Positions 11,030 to 23,260 are shown, counted from the stretch's first letter. The stretch is 64,000 bases of DNA from Bufo bufo (GCF_905171765.1 NC_053389.1:213038624-213102623); one strand, 5' to 3'. Numbers and translations: made by a program. Notes: generated from the letters alone by a model not told the origin.

Positions 11030-11830
11030 GCTGAAGGGAGGGATGTTATTTACATGGAACTGTGTGTTGGAGGTGGCTGTGGGAACGGGATCATGTTATT
11101 TACATGAGACTGAATGTTGGAGGGGGCTGAGGGAGGGAGTGATGTTATTTACATGGAACTGAATGCTGGAGGGGGCTGGGGCAGGGTGATGTTATATACA
11201 TGGGACTGTATGTTGATAGCGGCTATGGGAGGGGATGATGTTATTTATATGGGACTGTATGTTGGAGGTGGCTTTGGGAGGGGATGATGTTATTTACATG
11301 GGACTGTATGTTGGAGGTGGCTGTGGGAGGGTGTTATATTATTTACATAGGCCTGTATGTCAGAGGGGGCCATGGGAGGCAGTGAAGTTAATTACATGGG
11401 ACTGTATGTTGAAGGCGGCTGGGAGAGGGAGTGATGTTATTTACATTGGACTGAATGTTGAGGGGGATTGCATGTTGGAGGCGGCTAGGGAGGGGGTGAT
11501 ATTATTTACATGGGACTGTAAGTTGAAGACGGTTGGGGAGAAGTTGATATTATTTACATGTGACTGTATTTTGGAGGGGGCTGTAGATAGAGAGGGATGT
11601 TATTTACATGGGACTGTATATTGGAGGGGCTGTAGAGATTGTGTGATGTTATTTACATGGGATTCTATGGCTGAGGGAGGGAAATAGTGTTATTTACATG
11701 GGACTATATATTGGAGGGGCTGAAGCGAGGGGAGTGATGTTATTTACATGGGACTTTATTTTAGAAGGGGCAGGAGAGATGGTGTAATGTTATTTACATG
11801 GGATTGTATGGTGGAGGGAGGAATATAACT
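11030..11830 (+). repeat. Minisatellite, unit about 48 bp
   Basis: About 15 degenerate tandem copies of a unit containing TGATGTTATTTACATGGG, then ACTGTATGTTGGAGG and a G-rich spacer. Open frames through it simply translate the repeat. It appears to be the internal array of a hAT-type element whose right end lies near 12643. Confidence 0.85.
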
Positions 11831-12300
11831 ACAGGGGGCACTGCAGAGGGTATTATAAAAACTGGGGGCACTTCAGGGTGAGCATTATAACAGTAGGGGA
11901 CAGTATAAATACTGGGGACACTGTAGGGGTATTATAAATTCAGGGGACATTATAGGCATTCTTATTACTACTGGTGGCTCTATAAGAGTGACTTATAGAT
12001 CCACATTATTTCTACTAAGAGCACTATGGGGGGCCTTATTACTACTGAGGGGTCTGTAGAGAGCTTTATTACCACTGGGGGAACAATAGGGGGGCCTTAA
12101 TTCTACTGGGGGATCTGTGAGTGCATTATTAATACTGGAGGGCTCTTCTACTAATGGAGGAACTCTTGGGGAGCGTTATCACGGTTGGGGGCACTGTAAG
12201 GGACAGTATTACTATGAGGGCATTCTAGAAGGGAATTACTATTGGTGGGAATTTAAGGAGCACTATTAATTACTACGGGGGGCACTAATTATTCTTCAGG
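11830..12300 (+). repeat. Degenerate GGGCACT / TATTACTACTGG repeat tract
   Basis: Loosely repeated words such as GGGGGCACT and TTATTACTACTGG continue from the minisatellite. The same kind of tract occurs at 33700-33980 and 36350-36880, next to other members of the same element family. Confidence 0.7.
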
Positions 12301-12643
12301 ATAGTATTTTGGGGTATTGGGAGCACAGCGAGCAGCAGGATAACACTGTGGGGACTCCAGGTTGGGAGGTGATGGTAGAAATGTGAGGAAGCTAAGATGT
12401 CTGTGTGTCACACTCTGTAGAGACGAGACGTGGCTGAAAGAAGTTGTCCGGACCGAATGGAGAAGATCATGGCAGAGAAGAGCTATATCAGAGGAGACGT
12501 CACCTGGGAGGCCTGTATATGAGAGGTATGTGCTGCTGTATAGCAAGTACAATAAAGTGCAGGGGAAGGGTCAATTTAGAAAACTGGATCAGATTCATTG
12601 GAGCTTGGGCCCCAGATCTTTTGAGACCCTAGCAATGCCCCTG
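12300..12643 (+). mobile_element. hAT-type non-autonomous element, right end
   Basis: The segment 12340-12560 is homologous to 36940-37140 inside the complete element at 34785-37353 (shared words such as AATGGAGAAGAT and GGAGACGTCAC). It ends in CCCTAGCAATGCCCCTG at 12643, the reverse complement of a typical hAT terminus (CAGGGGC followed by GCTAGGG). I could not find the matching left end, so the copy seems truncated. Confidence 0.6.
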
Positions 12644-12644
12644 A

Positions 12645-12958
12645 CTTCAACATAACTGCAACTTAAAGCCAATTCCATCCCCATTATGTGCCAGTAACAA
12701 GAGCACCCCCATCATGTGCCAGTAACAAGAGCACCCCCATCATGTGCCAGTAACAAGAGCCCCCCCATCATGTGCCAGTAATAAGAGCCCCTCCTATCAT
12801 GTGCCAGTAATAAGAGCCCCTCCTATCATGTGCCAGTAACAAGAGCCCCCCCCATCATGTGCCAGTAACAAGAGCCCCCCCCATCATGTGCCATTAACAA
12901 GAGCCCCCCCCATCATGTACCAGTAACAAGAGCCCCCCATCATGTGCCAGTAACAAGA

Positions 12959-12989
<31 letters not shown>

Positions 12990-13335
12990 ATTAGGTACCA
13001 GTAAAAGTATTGTTCATATAAAAAAAAAAACTGTTATACTTACCTCCATGTCAGCGATGCAGGCCGCGCTGTACGGCTCGGTGCCGGCAGCCTATCAGAG
13101 GAACAGGGAAGGGACACGCCTCTCCCTCCCCTGCCGCAGCACAGCCATCTGTATCGCTGTCCTGAGGACGGCGATACAGATGACTATGGAGATGAGCGCA
13201 TCCACAATGGAAGCGCTCATCTCCCTGTGCCCTGCCGCCCCCTACTTTTCACCAGGGCCGCACCGCCAGCTCGGGGGGGGGGGGGGGGGCAATTTCCCCA
13301 TTGCCCCCCCCCCCCCCCCGGATCTGCCAGTGATT
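12645..13335 (-). mobile_element. hAT-type minisatellite element, inverted fragment
   Basis: On the minus strand this reads as the GC-rich core (13042-13290) followed by a minisatellite of about 29 bp (12680-12990, containing CATCATGTGCCAGTAAC on plus). That is the same order as the plus-strand element starting at 32553. The core contains a short inverted repeat around GAGCGCTTCCA and GATACAGATG. Poly-G and poly-C runs at 13265-13320 mark its outer side. It lies opposed to the forward remnant ending at 12643. Confidence 0.6.
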
Positions 13336-13339
13336 AGAG

Positions 13340-14519
13340 AGGGGGCAAATCAATACTTACATCCTACTTTACTGGTAATAAAGTTCAAATATAGCAGTCA
13401 TACTTGGACTGGCAGATTTTATATATGAAGCAGTTTTAATATTGCTTACAGTTCCACAAACTACATAGGTGGTAGACAGGCCTATATATCTCATAAATTG
13501 GCACTTTCCTTCTCAGATTCAGAGATGGGGTGCAATACCTCTTCTATTTCTCTCTTTCTATGTCTCTCAACAAAATGGGCATTACAGTGCCCTGCAAAGT
13601 CCTTCAGCAGATAGCCAATCTGACTCTCAAGTATGCCTGGATGCCTAAATGTCCAGTTATTCCAGACACAAGTGCTATGGAGTCAAAAAGCAGTACTGTA
13701 CTCCACAATGTTTTAGCATGCACCTTTCCTCTCAAAGGTTGATACACGCCAGTGTAGTCTCAATTGCTTCCCCAGGAGCTGGTGTACAGTATAGTCTCCC
13801 AAGCTGGCTAGTTATTTCTCAGTATTGCTCTCTTTCAGTTTTTTCTCTTTTTACTGCCTCTCACTACTCAACTGCATACTCAGTTACACTCCCTATGGGG
13901 AGGGTGTAACAGCCCCACCTAGCAATTACCTACCAAGTCTGATGACCCCTTAACAGCCTATAGAAAGGGATGAAGCATATACAAACATATCCTAATTCCC
14001 ACACATATTTAACCCTTTTAGCAGTGGGCTACTAGCACAATGTATTCCGCCCTTCTTTAACAGAAGCCGGACCTGGCGCACTCTTGCCACAGAGAACAGA
14101 TCACCTTAAAAACAGAAAGTGTACACATGTATGCAACATTACAATTCCATCCTTGTACTATACTCTTCTTCCTTGACCTGTAAAGGACTGTAGTATATAA
14201 TATAAGCTAATTATACCATAAGACAAAAATCACAAGGGCCAGTGGCACAATTCCTAGATGGCATGGGGGCATTGTGTCTTTATATAGGGCACAGTCTACA
14301 ACAATTCACTGTAAATCCATCAAATTGCAAAAACAAGTTGTGCAACATTTGGGGACCCCCGGGGACCAAATCAGCTCAGCGACCGGGGAGCCATTTATTC
14401 CTTGTGATATCCTAGGCCACTTTGAAGGATCAGTAGCTACCACGCAATAGTTCTCATGGAGCACTGCCTGTGCCTCTATCTATTGTATATGTTTAACTTT
14501 CATTCTAAGACAAGAATTA
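13340..14519. other. Unassigned; possible degenerate LTR with primer site
   Basis: I see no gene. A stretch from about 13906 (TGTAACAG) to about 14347 (GCAACA) has TG/CA ends and a TATATAGG box near 14282. It is followed within 3 nt by TGGGGACCCCCGGGG, which resembles a primer-binding site beginning TGG. That could be an LTR and leader, but I find no second LTR, no polyadenylation word and no pol sequence, so this is weak. Confidence 0.3.
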
Positions 14520-15082
14520 TAAATTATGATGAGCTGTAAATTACCAATGAATGAATCAATTTTGAATGAATCAAATTTGTTAAAAATTTAATAACAATTC
14601 TGCTACAAACCAAATCTGAAGCTTTAGTGATTCGATTTGGATGAATCGTGCAAAAAAAAAACAAAAAAAAACACCAGCACCATTTTACAGTAAACATTGG
14701 TAGGGAAAATGACAAGCAGGATGAAAATGGAAGATATTAACCCAGGGAAGGAGGGGGCTTGCCCTGATTGGCTGGCAGAGAGGCTGGCTGTGAGTCAATC
14801 AGTGGCAGGATTTTAGAAGGTCCTTTAGTCTCTTGCCTGAAGAGGTGCCATTCTAAACTTACTGTAGTTTGTGATCTGAGAGCATAAGTCTTTGAAATGT
14901 CTGGCAAAGGGTAATTACAGACACAAGCCAGCATTCTCAGAGTTTTGTTGGAATAAGCATAGTATTACCATTGTAAATTGTTTAATTGCACCTTGTGCCT
15001 TTAAATTACAGTAAAAACACTTGTAATTTTTTTAACTTTTGTTGACTTTTTTGTTGACTTTTCATTTATAGAACAAAATAAA

Positions 15083-17231
15083 ATGTCTGGTAAATGGAAG
15101 ACTGAAAAACAAAAGACCAATGCCTCATTATCGGAGAGTCAGAATATGGGTCGTAGTTCAAGCAGTAGTAGCAGCAGAGCAGGCACACGTTCAGACGGTA
15201 GCAGTAACAGCAGCAGGCTACAATTCTCCTTTTCTTCTGGTAGGGGCCAGATTATTATTGAGGTAAAAGAAGATGACATTGTGGACTGAATGGTTTACTT
15301 ATCCTATCAGTAACAGCAGGATGGTGTGGATGTCACCTCTAAGTCTGACACAGTGGCTTGGCACCAAGGATCATAGGAATCGTAGCATTCCATCTGCTCC
15401 TCCTCCTTGTGGCCCCAGAGAAGCCATTCAGTTGCATCATCTCTGTCTTCACTTTCCCTCCTAGTGGGGCATCTTCTTTTTTTCCTATAAAGAGGCAACA
15501 AAACCAGATGTGCTGTGGAAGATACTCAATATAGTCTTCATGTTGATGACAGGGTTTGGACTGCTATGTGAAGAAGGTTAAGGCTGAGGTGGGGGACCCC
15601 ATGATTGTTGGTGGTAGTAGCAGTAGTGGCACTTGTAGCCACGATGGTGACTGTAGAGGCAGTGGTTATGACAGAGGTACTTGGTGGTAAATACAGAGCA
15701 GGGAAATGGGCCCAGAAGGCCCATGGGAGGGAGGGTGTGGACTATAATAATGTTTGTATGTTGGTCAAGACCTGGAAGCTGGATCAGGGTGAAGAGGAGG
15801 TGGTAACATCAAGAGGGGGTGGTGGCTGCAGCCACAATAAAGAGCAGAGGCAATGTACAGCTAAAACCTCAAAAAAGACTCACAGGGCTAGATCTGCTTC
15901 TATTGTGCTCACCTTGGGAATTGGCGATGCCGCTGATACTGTGGGCACAGGCTTAAAACGTGCCAGATCTAGAACAAGCTCCAGTTCCACTAGCTCTATG
16001 TCAGTATCTCTCGTAGTGGTTTTTCTTCACAAGTTGGGCACACAGAAACACTTTTTGTATTATTTTGTGTCTAATTCCAATTTTTTTTAAAATTTGTTGC
16101 TAAATATTTTCTACTTGAATTAAGTGTTGTAATTGGCCTGGAAATTGATATAAAATAAAATAAAAAAATTGGGCAGCCAACAAGGTATTGGTTTGGATCT
16201 CGTCAACCTGACACACATCCCATGCCTAGCCCACATCTTAAACTTAGTGGTTCAGCCAGGCTTTGTGAGCAGCAGAGGGCAGTTGTGGAATACCAGCTGC
16301 AACATGGTCGTCACCTTTCAAGTCAACTGCCACTATTCACAAGCGAGGAGTGGGCATTGATGTCAGACCTCTGTGAGGTTTTAAAAAACTTTGATGAATC
16401 CACACAGATGGTTAGTGGCGATAACGCTATTATCAGCGTAACCATCCCACTGCTGTGTCTACTCAAACTTTAATTCCATCTGTTCAGCGTGGATGGGCAG
16501 AAGAGGAGGATGAGGAGATGGAGAGCCATCCTGATGTCGACATCGACGTCTTACCTGTTGGTACTCTGGCAGACATGGCTGACTTCATGTTAGGCTGCCG
16601 TTCCAGCGACCCTCACGTTATATGCATTTTAGATAACACGGATTTCTGGGCGTTCACCCTTCTTGACCCCCGCTGCAAAGAGAACTTCATATCTCTCATT
16701 ACTGTGGTGGAGAGGACGAGTAAAACAGTGCTATACTAGAAGGTACTTGTTGAGAGATTGCTCCAAAATTTTCCATTTGACAACACGACCGGCAGATCCG
16801 TACTTCCTTAGGCAACTGAGGCAGTGAGACAAGGGGAACACACAGCAGTTCCAACAAAGGCAGGGTAACACTCTCTAAGGCATGGGACACTTTCATGACA
16901 CCCCACCAGCAACCTAACCCTGAAGCGCGGCCAAGGAGGGAAAAGGTTTGGAAGATGGTGAAGGAATACATAGCAGACCGTGTCAGCATCCTAAATGATC
17001 CCTCAGTCACTTACAACTACTGGGTGTCCAAGTTGGACACGTGGCCCGAACTTGCACTCTACGCTTTGGAGATGCTGGCCTATGTCTGAGTGTGTATTTA
17101 GTGCTGCTGGTGGCATTATAACAGATAAGCGTATCCGCTTGTCCACTGGCAATGCTGACATGTTGACTCAGATAAAAATGAACAAGGCTTGGATTGCCCC
17201 TGACTTCTCAACTCCACCAGAGGACAGCTGA
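15083..17231 (+). pseudogene. hAT transposase, broken
   Basis: The N-terminal part (15083-15289) starts at a good ATG and is Ser-rich. CLAHILNLVV at about 16218-16250 is the conserved RNase-H-fold segment of hAT transposases. ARLCEQQ follows almost at once, although the paralogous copy at 49180-49400 has about 70 residues between them, so there is an internal deletion. LLDPRCK (near 16665) and the C-terminal dimerisation domain (WPELALYALEML near 17040, then FSAAGGIITDKR and LSTGNAD near 17100-17160) are clear. At least four frame changes and a stop after LAYV make it non-functional. Confidence 0.75.
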
Positions 17232-17429
17232 GCTGATGATGAACATAAAGGCAATTTCAATCTATCATTTATAATGTACTCAATCTACTGTAGCGTATTC
17301 CCATGCACCTTTTCCACCACAAAAAAAAAGAGTATATGGTTGAATCTTGTTTTCTCCTCCTCCTTCGTCCTCCTCATCCAGAATGTATATATTCCCTCCA
17401 CTCAAATTTTTGCAATAGGGTCAGCTCAA

Positions 17430-17960
17430 CTGCAGGCCCTCAACTCAAATTTATTTATAGTGTCAGCTCACCAGCAGGCTCTCGCCCTTAATGTTTTAGA
17501 GGGTCAGTTCAGCAGCAGGCCCTCGCCCCTAATGTTTTAGAGGGTCAGCTCAGCAGCAGGCCCTTGCCCCTAATGTTTTAGAGGGTCAGCTCAGCAGCAG
17601 GACCTCGCATATAATGTTTTAGCGCGTCAGCTCAGCAGCAGGCCCTCGCCCATAATGTTTTAGAGGGTCAGTTCAGCAGCAGGCCCTCGCCCCTAATGTT
17701 TTAGAGGGTCAGCACAGCAGCAGGCCCTCGCCCATAATGTTTTAGAGGGTCAGTTCAGCAGCAGGCCCTCGCCCCTAATGTTTTAGAGGGTCAGCACAGC
17801 AGCAAGCCCTCGCATATAATGTTTTAGAGCGTCAGCTGACCAGCAGGCCCTCGCATATAATGTTTTACAGGGTCAGCTCACCAGCAGGCCCACACCTAAA
17901 ATCTTTTACTTGGTCTGCTCACCTGCAGGTCCGCAACTCAAATCTTTTAGAGGGTCAGCT
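17430..17960 (+). repeat. 41-bp tandem array in hAT 3' region
   Basis: About 12-13 copies of a 41-bp unit containing TTTTAGAGGGTCAGCTCA and GCAGGCCCTCGCCC. Copies vary at single positions. A few decayed units recur at about 22860-22960, in the second copy of the tail. Confidence 0.85.
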
Positions 17961-18390
17961 CACCTGCAGGCCCAGAACTCAATGTGAATGAGGCCCTTCT
18001 TTATGTGATATACAGGTTGTATTGAAGTGCCTCTTCCTTTATAATTTTTGGCAGCACTTGCACTTTTTATACAAGCAGATATACAAGAAATAATTTTTTC
18101 AATAAATTTTTCCTATAAAATCGATTTTTTACTCTAGTTTTGTGCTTAAAACCTTAATTAGATTGTGGGCCTGGTGATTACTTAAAGCCCTTTTAAGCTG
18201 CATCAGCAGCAGCATGGTGATAAAAATGAGTGGCAAGGTGACATGGTGTGGAGATGGCAGCATGAGGAGGCCATATAGTGGCACAATGACTGAGTCTGGA
18301 TAAAATACCAAGGCCACAGATTGTTTCCATCTGCATCTTTCTAAACAATCTGTGGAGATGTATCACGGTCACCTGCAGATTAATGCAGAC

Positions 18391-18710
18391 CAGGGCTGTA
18401 GCTATAGGGGAAGCAGGGGTAGCTGCAGCTTTGGGGCCCTGACCCAGAAGGGGCCCATCCAGGAGGAGGAGGACTAAAGGATTTGGTCAGGGCCCCCTCA
18501 ATAGTATTACACAATGAAATTATATACAGTGACAGTATAGACAGTGTATAAAATGGATGTAACAGCTGCCGACCCTGGTCTGAGAGCGATCTTAACTAGC
18601 CACAGGAATGCGGGCGGCATGAAAGGATGGGGTCGCTAAAAAATTACTGTGGGATGGAGCCCCATTAAAAAACTTGCTGTGGGGCGCAGTCAATTCTAGC
18701 TACGCCACTG
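18391..18710. mobile_element. hAT MITE, 320 bp
   Basis: The ends are CAGGGCTGTAGCTA (left) and TAGCTACGCCACTG (right, reverse complement CAGTGGCGTAGCTA), a common hAT terminal pattern. The flanks are ATGCAGAC (18383-18390) and ATGCAGCC (18711-18718), an 8-bp target duplication with one mismatch. The duplicated tail at about 22620 shows the unoccupied sequence (TTAATGCAGCC). There is no coding capacity. Confidence 0.85.
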
Positions 18711-19963
18711 ATGCAGCCCAGAAAAGCAAGTTGGGTTTATTAATTCCAAAACCTTAATTAAATTGTGGGCCTGGTGATCAGTTTAACCCCTTAAGGACTC
18801 AGCCCTATTTCGCCTTAAGGACTTTTTTTGCAAATCTGACCAGTGTCACTTTAAGTGCTGATAACTTTAAAACGCTTTGACTTATCCAGGCCATTCTGAG
18901 ATTGTTTTTCGTCACATATTGTACTTCATGACACTGGTAAAATGAAGTAAAAAAAATTCATTTTTATTTATAAAAAATACCAAATTTACCCAAAATTTGT
19001 AAAACATTGCAAATTTCCAAGTTTCAATTTCTCTACTTCTATAATACATAGTAATACCTCCAAAAATAGTTATTACTTTACATTCCACATATGTCTACTT
19101 CATGTTTGGATCATTTTGGGAATGATATTTTATTTTTTGGGGATGTTACAAGGCTTAGAAGTTTAGAAGCAAATCTTGAAATTTTTCAGAAATTTTCAAA
19201 AACCCAATTTTTAGGGACTAGTTCAGGTCTGAAGTAACTTTGCGAGGCTTACATAATAAAAACCACCCAAAAATGACCCCATTCTATAAACTACACCCCT
19301 CAAGGTATTCAAAATTGATTTTACAAACTTTGTTAACCCTTTAGGGGTTCCACAAGAGTTAATGGCAAATGGTGTTAAAATTTCAGAATTTAGATTTTTT
19401 TTTGGCAAATTTTCCATTTTAATCCTTTTTTTCCAGTAATAAAGCAAGGGTTAACAGCCAAACAAAATACTATATTTATTGCCCCAATTCTGTAGTTTAC
19501 GGAAACACCCCATATGTGGTCGTAAACTGCTGTACGGGCACACGGCAGGGCGCAGAAGGAAAGGAATGCTATGTAGTTTTTGGAAGGCCGATTTTGCAGG
19601 ACTGGTTTTTTTGACACCATGTCCCATTTGAAGCCCAATTTCCAGCATAGAAAAATAAACCCCTAAAATAACACTTTAATGGTATACTTTAAAAGGATCC
19701 CAATAGTGTCCACTATATGCAAACTAAATAGTATACAAACAAAATAATGTGACCGATAACCACATCCAGCAAAAATTGATCACCTGAGGTGCAGGAATAC
19801 TTGTCCCTATATCTACCCCTATCCTAATACCTCAGCCCAGGGAGGGCTCCTGATGGTGGAGGCCCCCTGTCCACGTACCTAAACTACTACCCCTTACAGG
19901 TCCCTATAGGGGTGTCACAGGAATGATAAATTGTCCCAGGTATGAGGTATGGATATTGAATTA

Positions 19964-19965
<2 letters not shown>

Positions 19966-20021
<56 letters not shown>
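19966..20021. repeat. (TA)n microsatellite
   Basis: About 28 uninterrupted TA dinucleotides inside the Penelope-like fragment. Confidence 0.95.
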
Positions 20022-20024
<3 letters not shown>

Positions 20025-20111
20025 AGCTGGATGGAAAAAAGAAACACAAAACATATAGTACAGACACACACAGAACATATGATTGATCAGGGTTGACTTT
20101 ATAGTCATATA

Positions 20112-20168
20112 CCTTAGCTACCTCGACACGTTTCCCCCTAGACAGTGCTATGGGATCATCAGGAGGTG
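20112..20168 (-). ncRNA. Hammerhead ribozyme motif (well formed)
   Basis: On the minus strand: stem I ACCTC / GAGGT (five perfect pairs), core CTGATGA at 20156-20162, stem II TCCC...GGGG closing a 13-nt loop, GAAA, minimal stem III (AC / GT), and GTC at 20125-20127 as the cleavage triplet. All conserved core positions of a type I hammerhead are present. Minimal stem III is a known feature of hammerheads in Penelope-like elements and usually needs dimer folding for good activity. Confidence 0.75.
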
Positions 20169-22439
20169 TAATAAAACTATTGGTCTATACACAAATAGAT
20201 GTAACTAGATAAATGCTGGCACAAAGCCAGGTCACAAGGAGAAAGTGCTCCAGGATAAATGCCGGCATAAAGCCAAGTTGCACATGTAAGATAATCGCTC
20301 TACATTTAATTGATACAGGGGGATATGATCAAGCTCATAGATATACTTGATGACATTATTACAGGCCAGTAATATGCATATTGTTGGTACTCGTGCCTGC
20401 TTCAGACTCCATCCAAGACAGATAGTATTATCCGCATCGATTCAGTAGATGGGGAGGATCCCAGCAAGATATTGTTTCTGTTATTCCCCTGTCATAGTTT
20501 CATGATAAGACCCACAATGGTGGAGTCTTCCCTCTGCTCTCATTCCCCATTTGAATCCCCCCTGATGCACCCCTAGAGTAGAAACTCCATAAAAGTGACC
20601 CCATTTTAGAAACTACGGGATAGGGTGGCAGTTTTATTGGTACTAGTTTAGGGTACATATGATTTTTGGTTGCTCTATATTACACTTTTTGTGAGGCAAG
20701 ATAACCAGAAATAGATTTTTTTTTTTGTTATTTACAACATTCATCTGACAGGTTAGATCATGTGGTATTTTTATAGAGCAGGTTGTCACGGACGCGGCGA
20801 TACCTAATATGTATAAAAAAAAATTATTTATGTACGTTTTACACAATGATTTCATTTTTGAAACAAAAAAAATCATGTTTTAGTGTCTCCATAGTCTGAG
20901 AGCCATAGTTTTTTCAGTTTTTGGGCGATTGTTAGGTAGGGTCTCATTTTTTGTGGGATGAGATGACTGTTTGATTGGCACTATTTTGGGCTGCATATGA
21001 CTTTTTGATCGCTTGCTATTACACTTTTTGTAACGTAAGATTACAAAAATTGGCTTTTTTTTACACCGTTTTTATTTTTATTTTTTTACGGTGGTCACCT
21101 GAGGGGTTAGGTCATGTGATATTTTTATACGGATGCGGCGATACCTAATATGTATACTTTATTTTTATTTATGTAAGTTTTACACAATGATTTCATTTTT
21201 GAAACAAAAAAAAATCATGTTTTAGTGTTACCATAGTCTAAGAGCCATAGTTTTTTCAGTTTTTGGGCGATTATCTTGGGTAGGGTATGATTTTTGCGGG
21301 ATGAGATGACGGTTTGATTGGCACTATTTTGGCGTACATGCGACTTTTTTGATCACTTTTATTACCTTTTTTGGGAAGTAAGGTGGGCAAAATTTCAATT
21401 TTCTCATAGTTTTTTATTTTTATGGCGTTCACCGTGCGGGGAAAGTAACATGACCGTTTTATAGATCAGGTCGTTACAGACACGGCGATACCTAATGTGT
21501 AGTGTATTTAATTTTTTTAATTTTTATTCAGTGATAAATGTTTTTTTTTTAATCTTTTTTCACTTTTTTTTTCACTTTTCTTTTTACTCAGACCCACTTG
21601 GTTCTTGAAGATCCAGTAGGTCTGATGTCTGTATAATACAGTACAGTACACTATATAGTGTATTGTACTGTATTTTACTTACACTTTGTCTGAACAGATC
21701 TATCCCTTTAGCATAGATCTGTTCAGCACCATGGACAGCAGGATGCCTGAGAAGGCGTCCTGTTGCCATGGGAACCTTCCCCGTCTGCTCGGGGAAGGGT
21801 AAGGAGGGGGGCTCCCTACCTCTGTGACCCCATTATGTCTGGGGGCTGCAAAGGCACAGCAGCCCCCCGATGGGAGAGGGAGGGAGCTCCCTGACCCTGA
21901 CAGTTAACCTTTTCCATACAGCGGTCCGTACGGACCGCGTATGGAAAGGGTTAAACGGCTGACATCTGCACAGATGTCAGCCATTTATACCAGAGTGTCA
22001 GCAATGTGCTGACACTCTGGTATAACCACTGGCCACCAATGAATTTTCAAGAGGAGGCGGGCGGGGGATCGCGATCCCGCCTGCCGCACCGCCCGCCTCC
22101 CGCACCGCCCGCCTCCCTGCACAGCATAAAATCATTCAGGGGTGCAAGGGGGGGTGCAAAATCAACATTTTGGGCCATTTTAATGTTTCTGATCGGATCA
22201 GAAACTGCAGAAAGCGCAGCAAACCGCGGGTCTGAATTGACCTGCGGTTTGCGGCGATTGCCGATACGGGGGAGTCACATGACCCCCCCTGGCGTTGTGA
22301 CAGGATGCCGGCTGAAATCATTCAGTTCGGATTAACCCCCGCGGCGCCGCAATCGCGATTTAAACTTAGGACGTACCGGTACGCCCTGAGTCCTTAAGGA
22401 TTCGGGAAATAGGGTGTACCGGTACGCCTTAAGGGGTTA

Positions 22440-23260
22440 AGGCCTTTTAAGCAGCAGCAGCATGGTGACAAAATTGAGTGGCAATGTGACATGGTGAGGA
22501 GATGGTAGCATGAGGAGGCCACATAGTTGCACAAAGATAAAAGACTAAGGCCACAGATTGCTTAGAAAGATGCAGATGGAAACAATCTGTGGAGCTGTAT
22601 CACCGTCACCTGCAGATTAATGCAGCCATCAAATTCAAGTGTGTGATTTACGCGACACCCATTTGCCGTTTGCCTTCCTTGGATGTGTTAGCCGTTTCTC
22701 AGGCTCCCTCTCCGGCATCGAACCCTGATTCCCCGTTACCCATGATCACCATGGTAGGCGCAGAAAAGAACATCAAAAGTTGATAGGGCAGACATCCAAA
22801 TTGATCGTCGCCGCCAAGGGAACGTGCAATCGCCCAGAGGTTATCTAGACTCACCAATGCGGCAGCAGGTCCTCACCCCTAAGGTTTTAGATGGTCAGAT
22901 CAGCAGACCCTTGCTCCAAATATTTTTGAGGGTCACGAGCAGGCCATCAATCATAATTTTTCAAGGTTGTGTATGATGCCCTCCTTTATGTGTAACTAAG
23001 GGTGTTTTGGAGTGCCGGTTCCTTGTAATTTTTGGCAGCCCTTTCACTTAGTGCATAGGCTTTATGAGTGTAGGAGTCCCACTAACTAAACAATTGTACC
23101 ACAATGTAAATGAGGCCCTCCTTTATGTGATATACAGGCTGTTTCGGAGTGCCTCTTGTTTGTAATTTTTTGCAGCACTTTCACTTTATATACAATTGAA
23201 TATACAGGAAAGAATGTTTCATAACAATTTTTCATGTAAAATTGATTTTTTTGGGGGGTT
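22440..23260 (+). repeat. Second copy of hAT tail and array remnants
   Basis: 22440-22620 repeats 18175-18390 (GCAGCAGCATGGTGA, GCCACAGATTG and CACCTGCAGATTAATGCAG are shared). 22860-22960 holds decayed units of the 41-bp array. 22970-23020 and 23100-23200 repeat the sequence at 17985-18100 (GAGGCCCTCCTTTATGTG and similar). Confidence 0.7.

Larger units (their letters stand above)
14520..18390 (+). mobile_element. Decayed hAT element with 3' tandem array
   Basis: A hAT transposase pseudogene (15083-17231) is followed by a 41-bp array (about 17430-17960) and a non-coding tail (18000-18390). The tail occurs again at about 18740-18780 and 22440-23250, so this region was duplicated or is a compound of two copies. 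I did not identify terminal inverted repeats. The BED-finger region is not recognisable here, unlike in the related copy at 42482-64000. Confidence 0.7.
19633..20545 (-). mobile_element. Penelope-like fragment with hammerhead motif
   Basis: The block sits between two copies of CCCATTTGAA (19623-19632 and 20546-20555), a 10-bp target duplication. It contains a well-formed hammerhead motif on the minus strand (20111-20170) and a (TA)n tract at about 19966-20021. No RT or endonuclease coding is visible. Assignment to Penelope-like elements rests on the hammerhead motif and the insertion style, so it is inference. Confidence 0.6.
18783..22440. mobile_element. TTAA-flanked piggyBac-type non-autonomous element
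   Basis: TTAA at 18783-18786 and 22437-22440 bound a block that begins CCCCTTAAGG and ends CCTTAAGGGG. The surrounding hAT tail supplies the empty site: a paralogue at 18165-18190 reads through the same TTAA without the insertion. TTAA duplication and CCC-type ends fit the piggyBac superfamily. No transposase is visible. The sequence is AT-rich with internal repeats (20640-20890 resembles 20930-21240). A Penelope-like fragment is inserted at 19633-20545. Confidence 0.85.

Noticed and set aside
15605..16090. 161-codon Val/Ser-rich frame as a separate gene
   Set aside because: It lies inside the decayed hAT transposase region and is low-complexity at its start; treated as part of that pseudogene's span.
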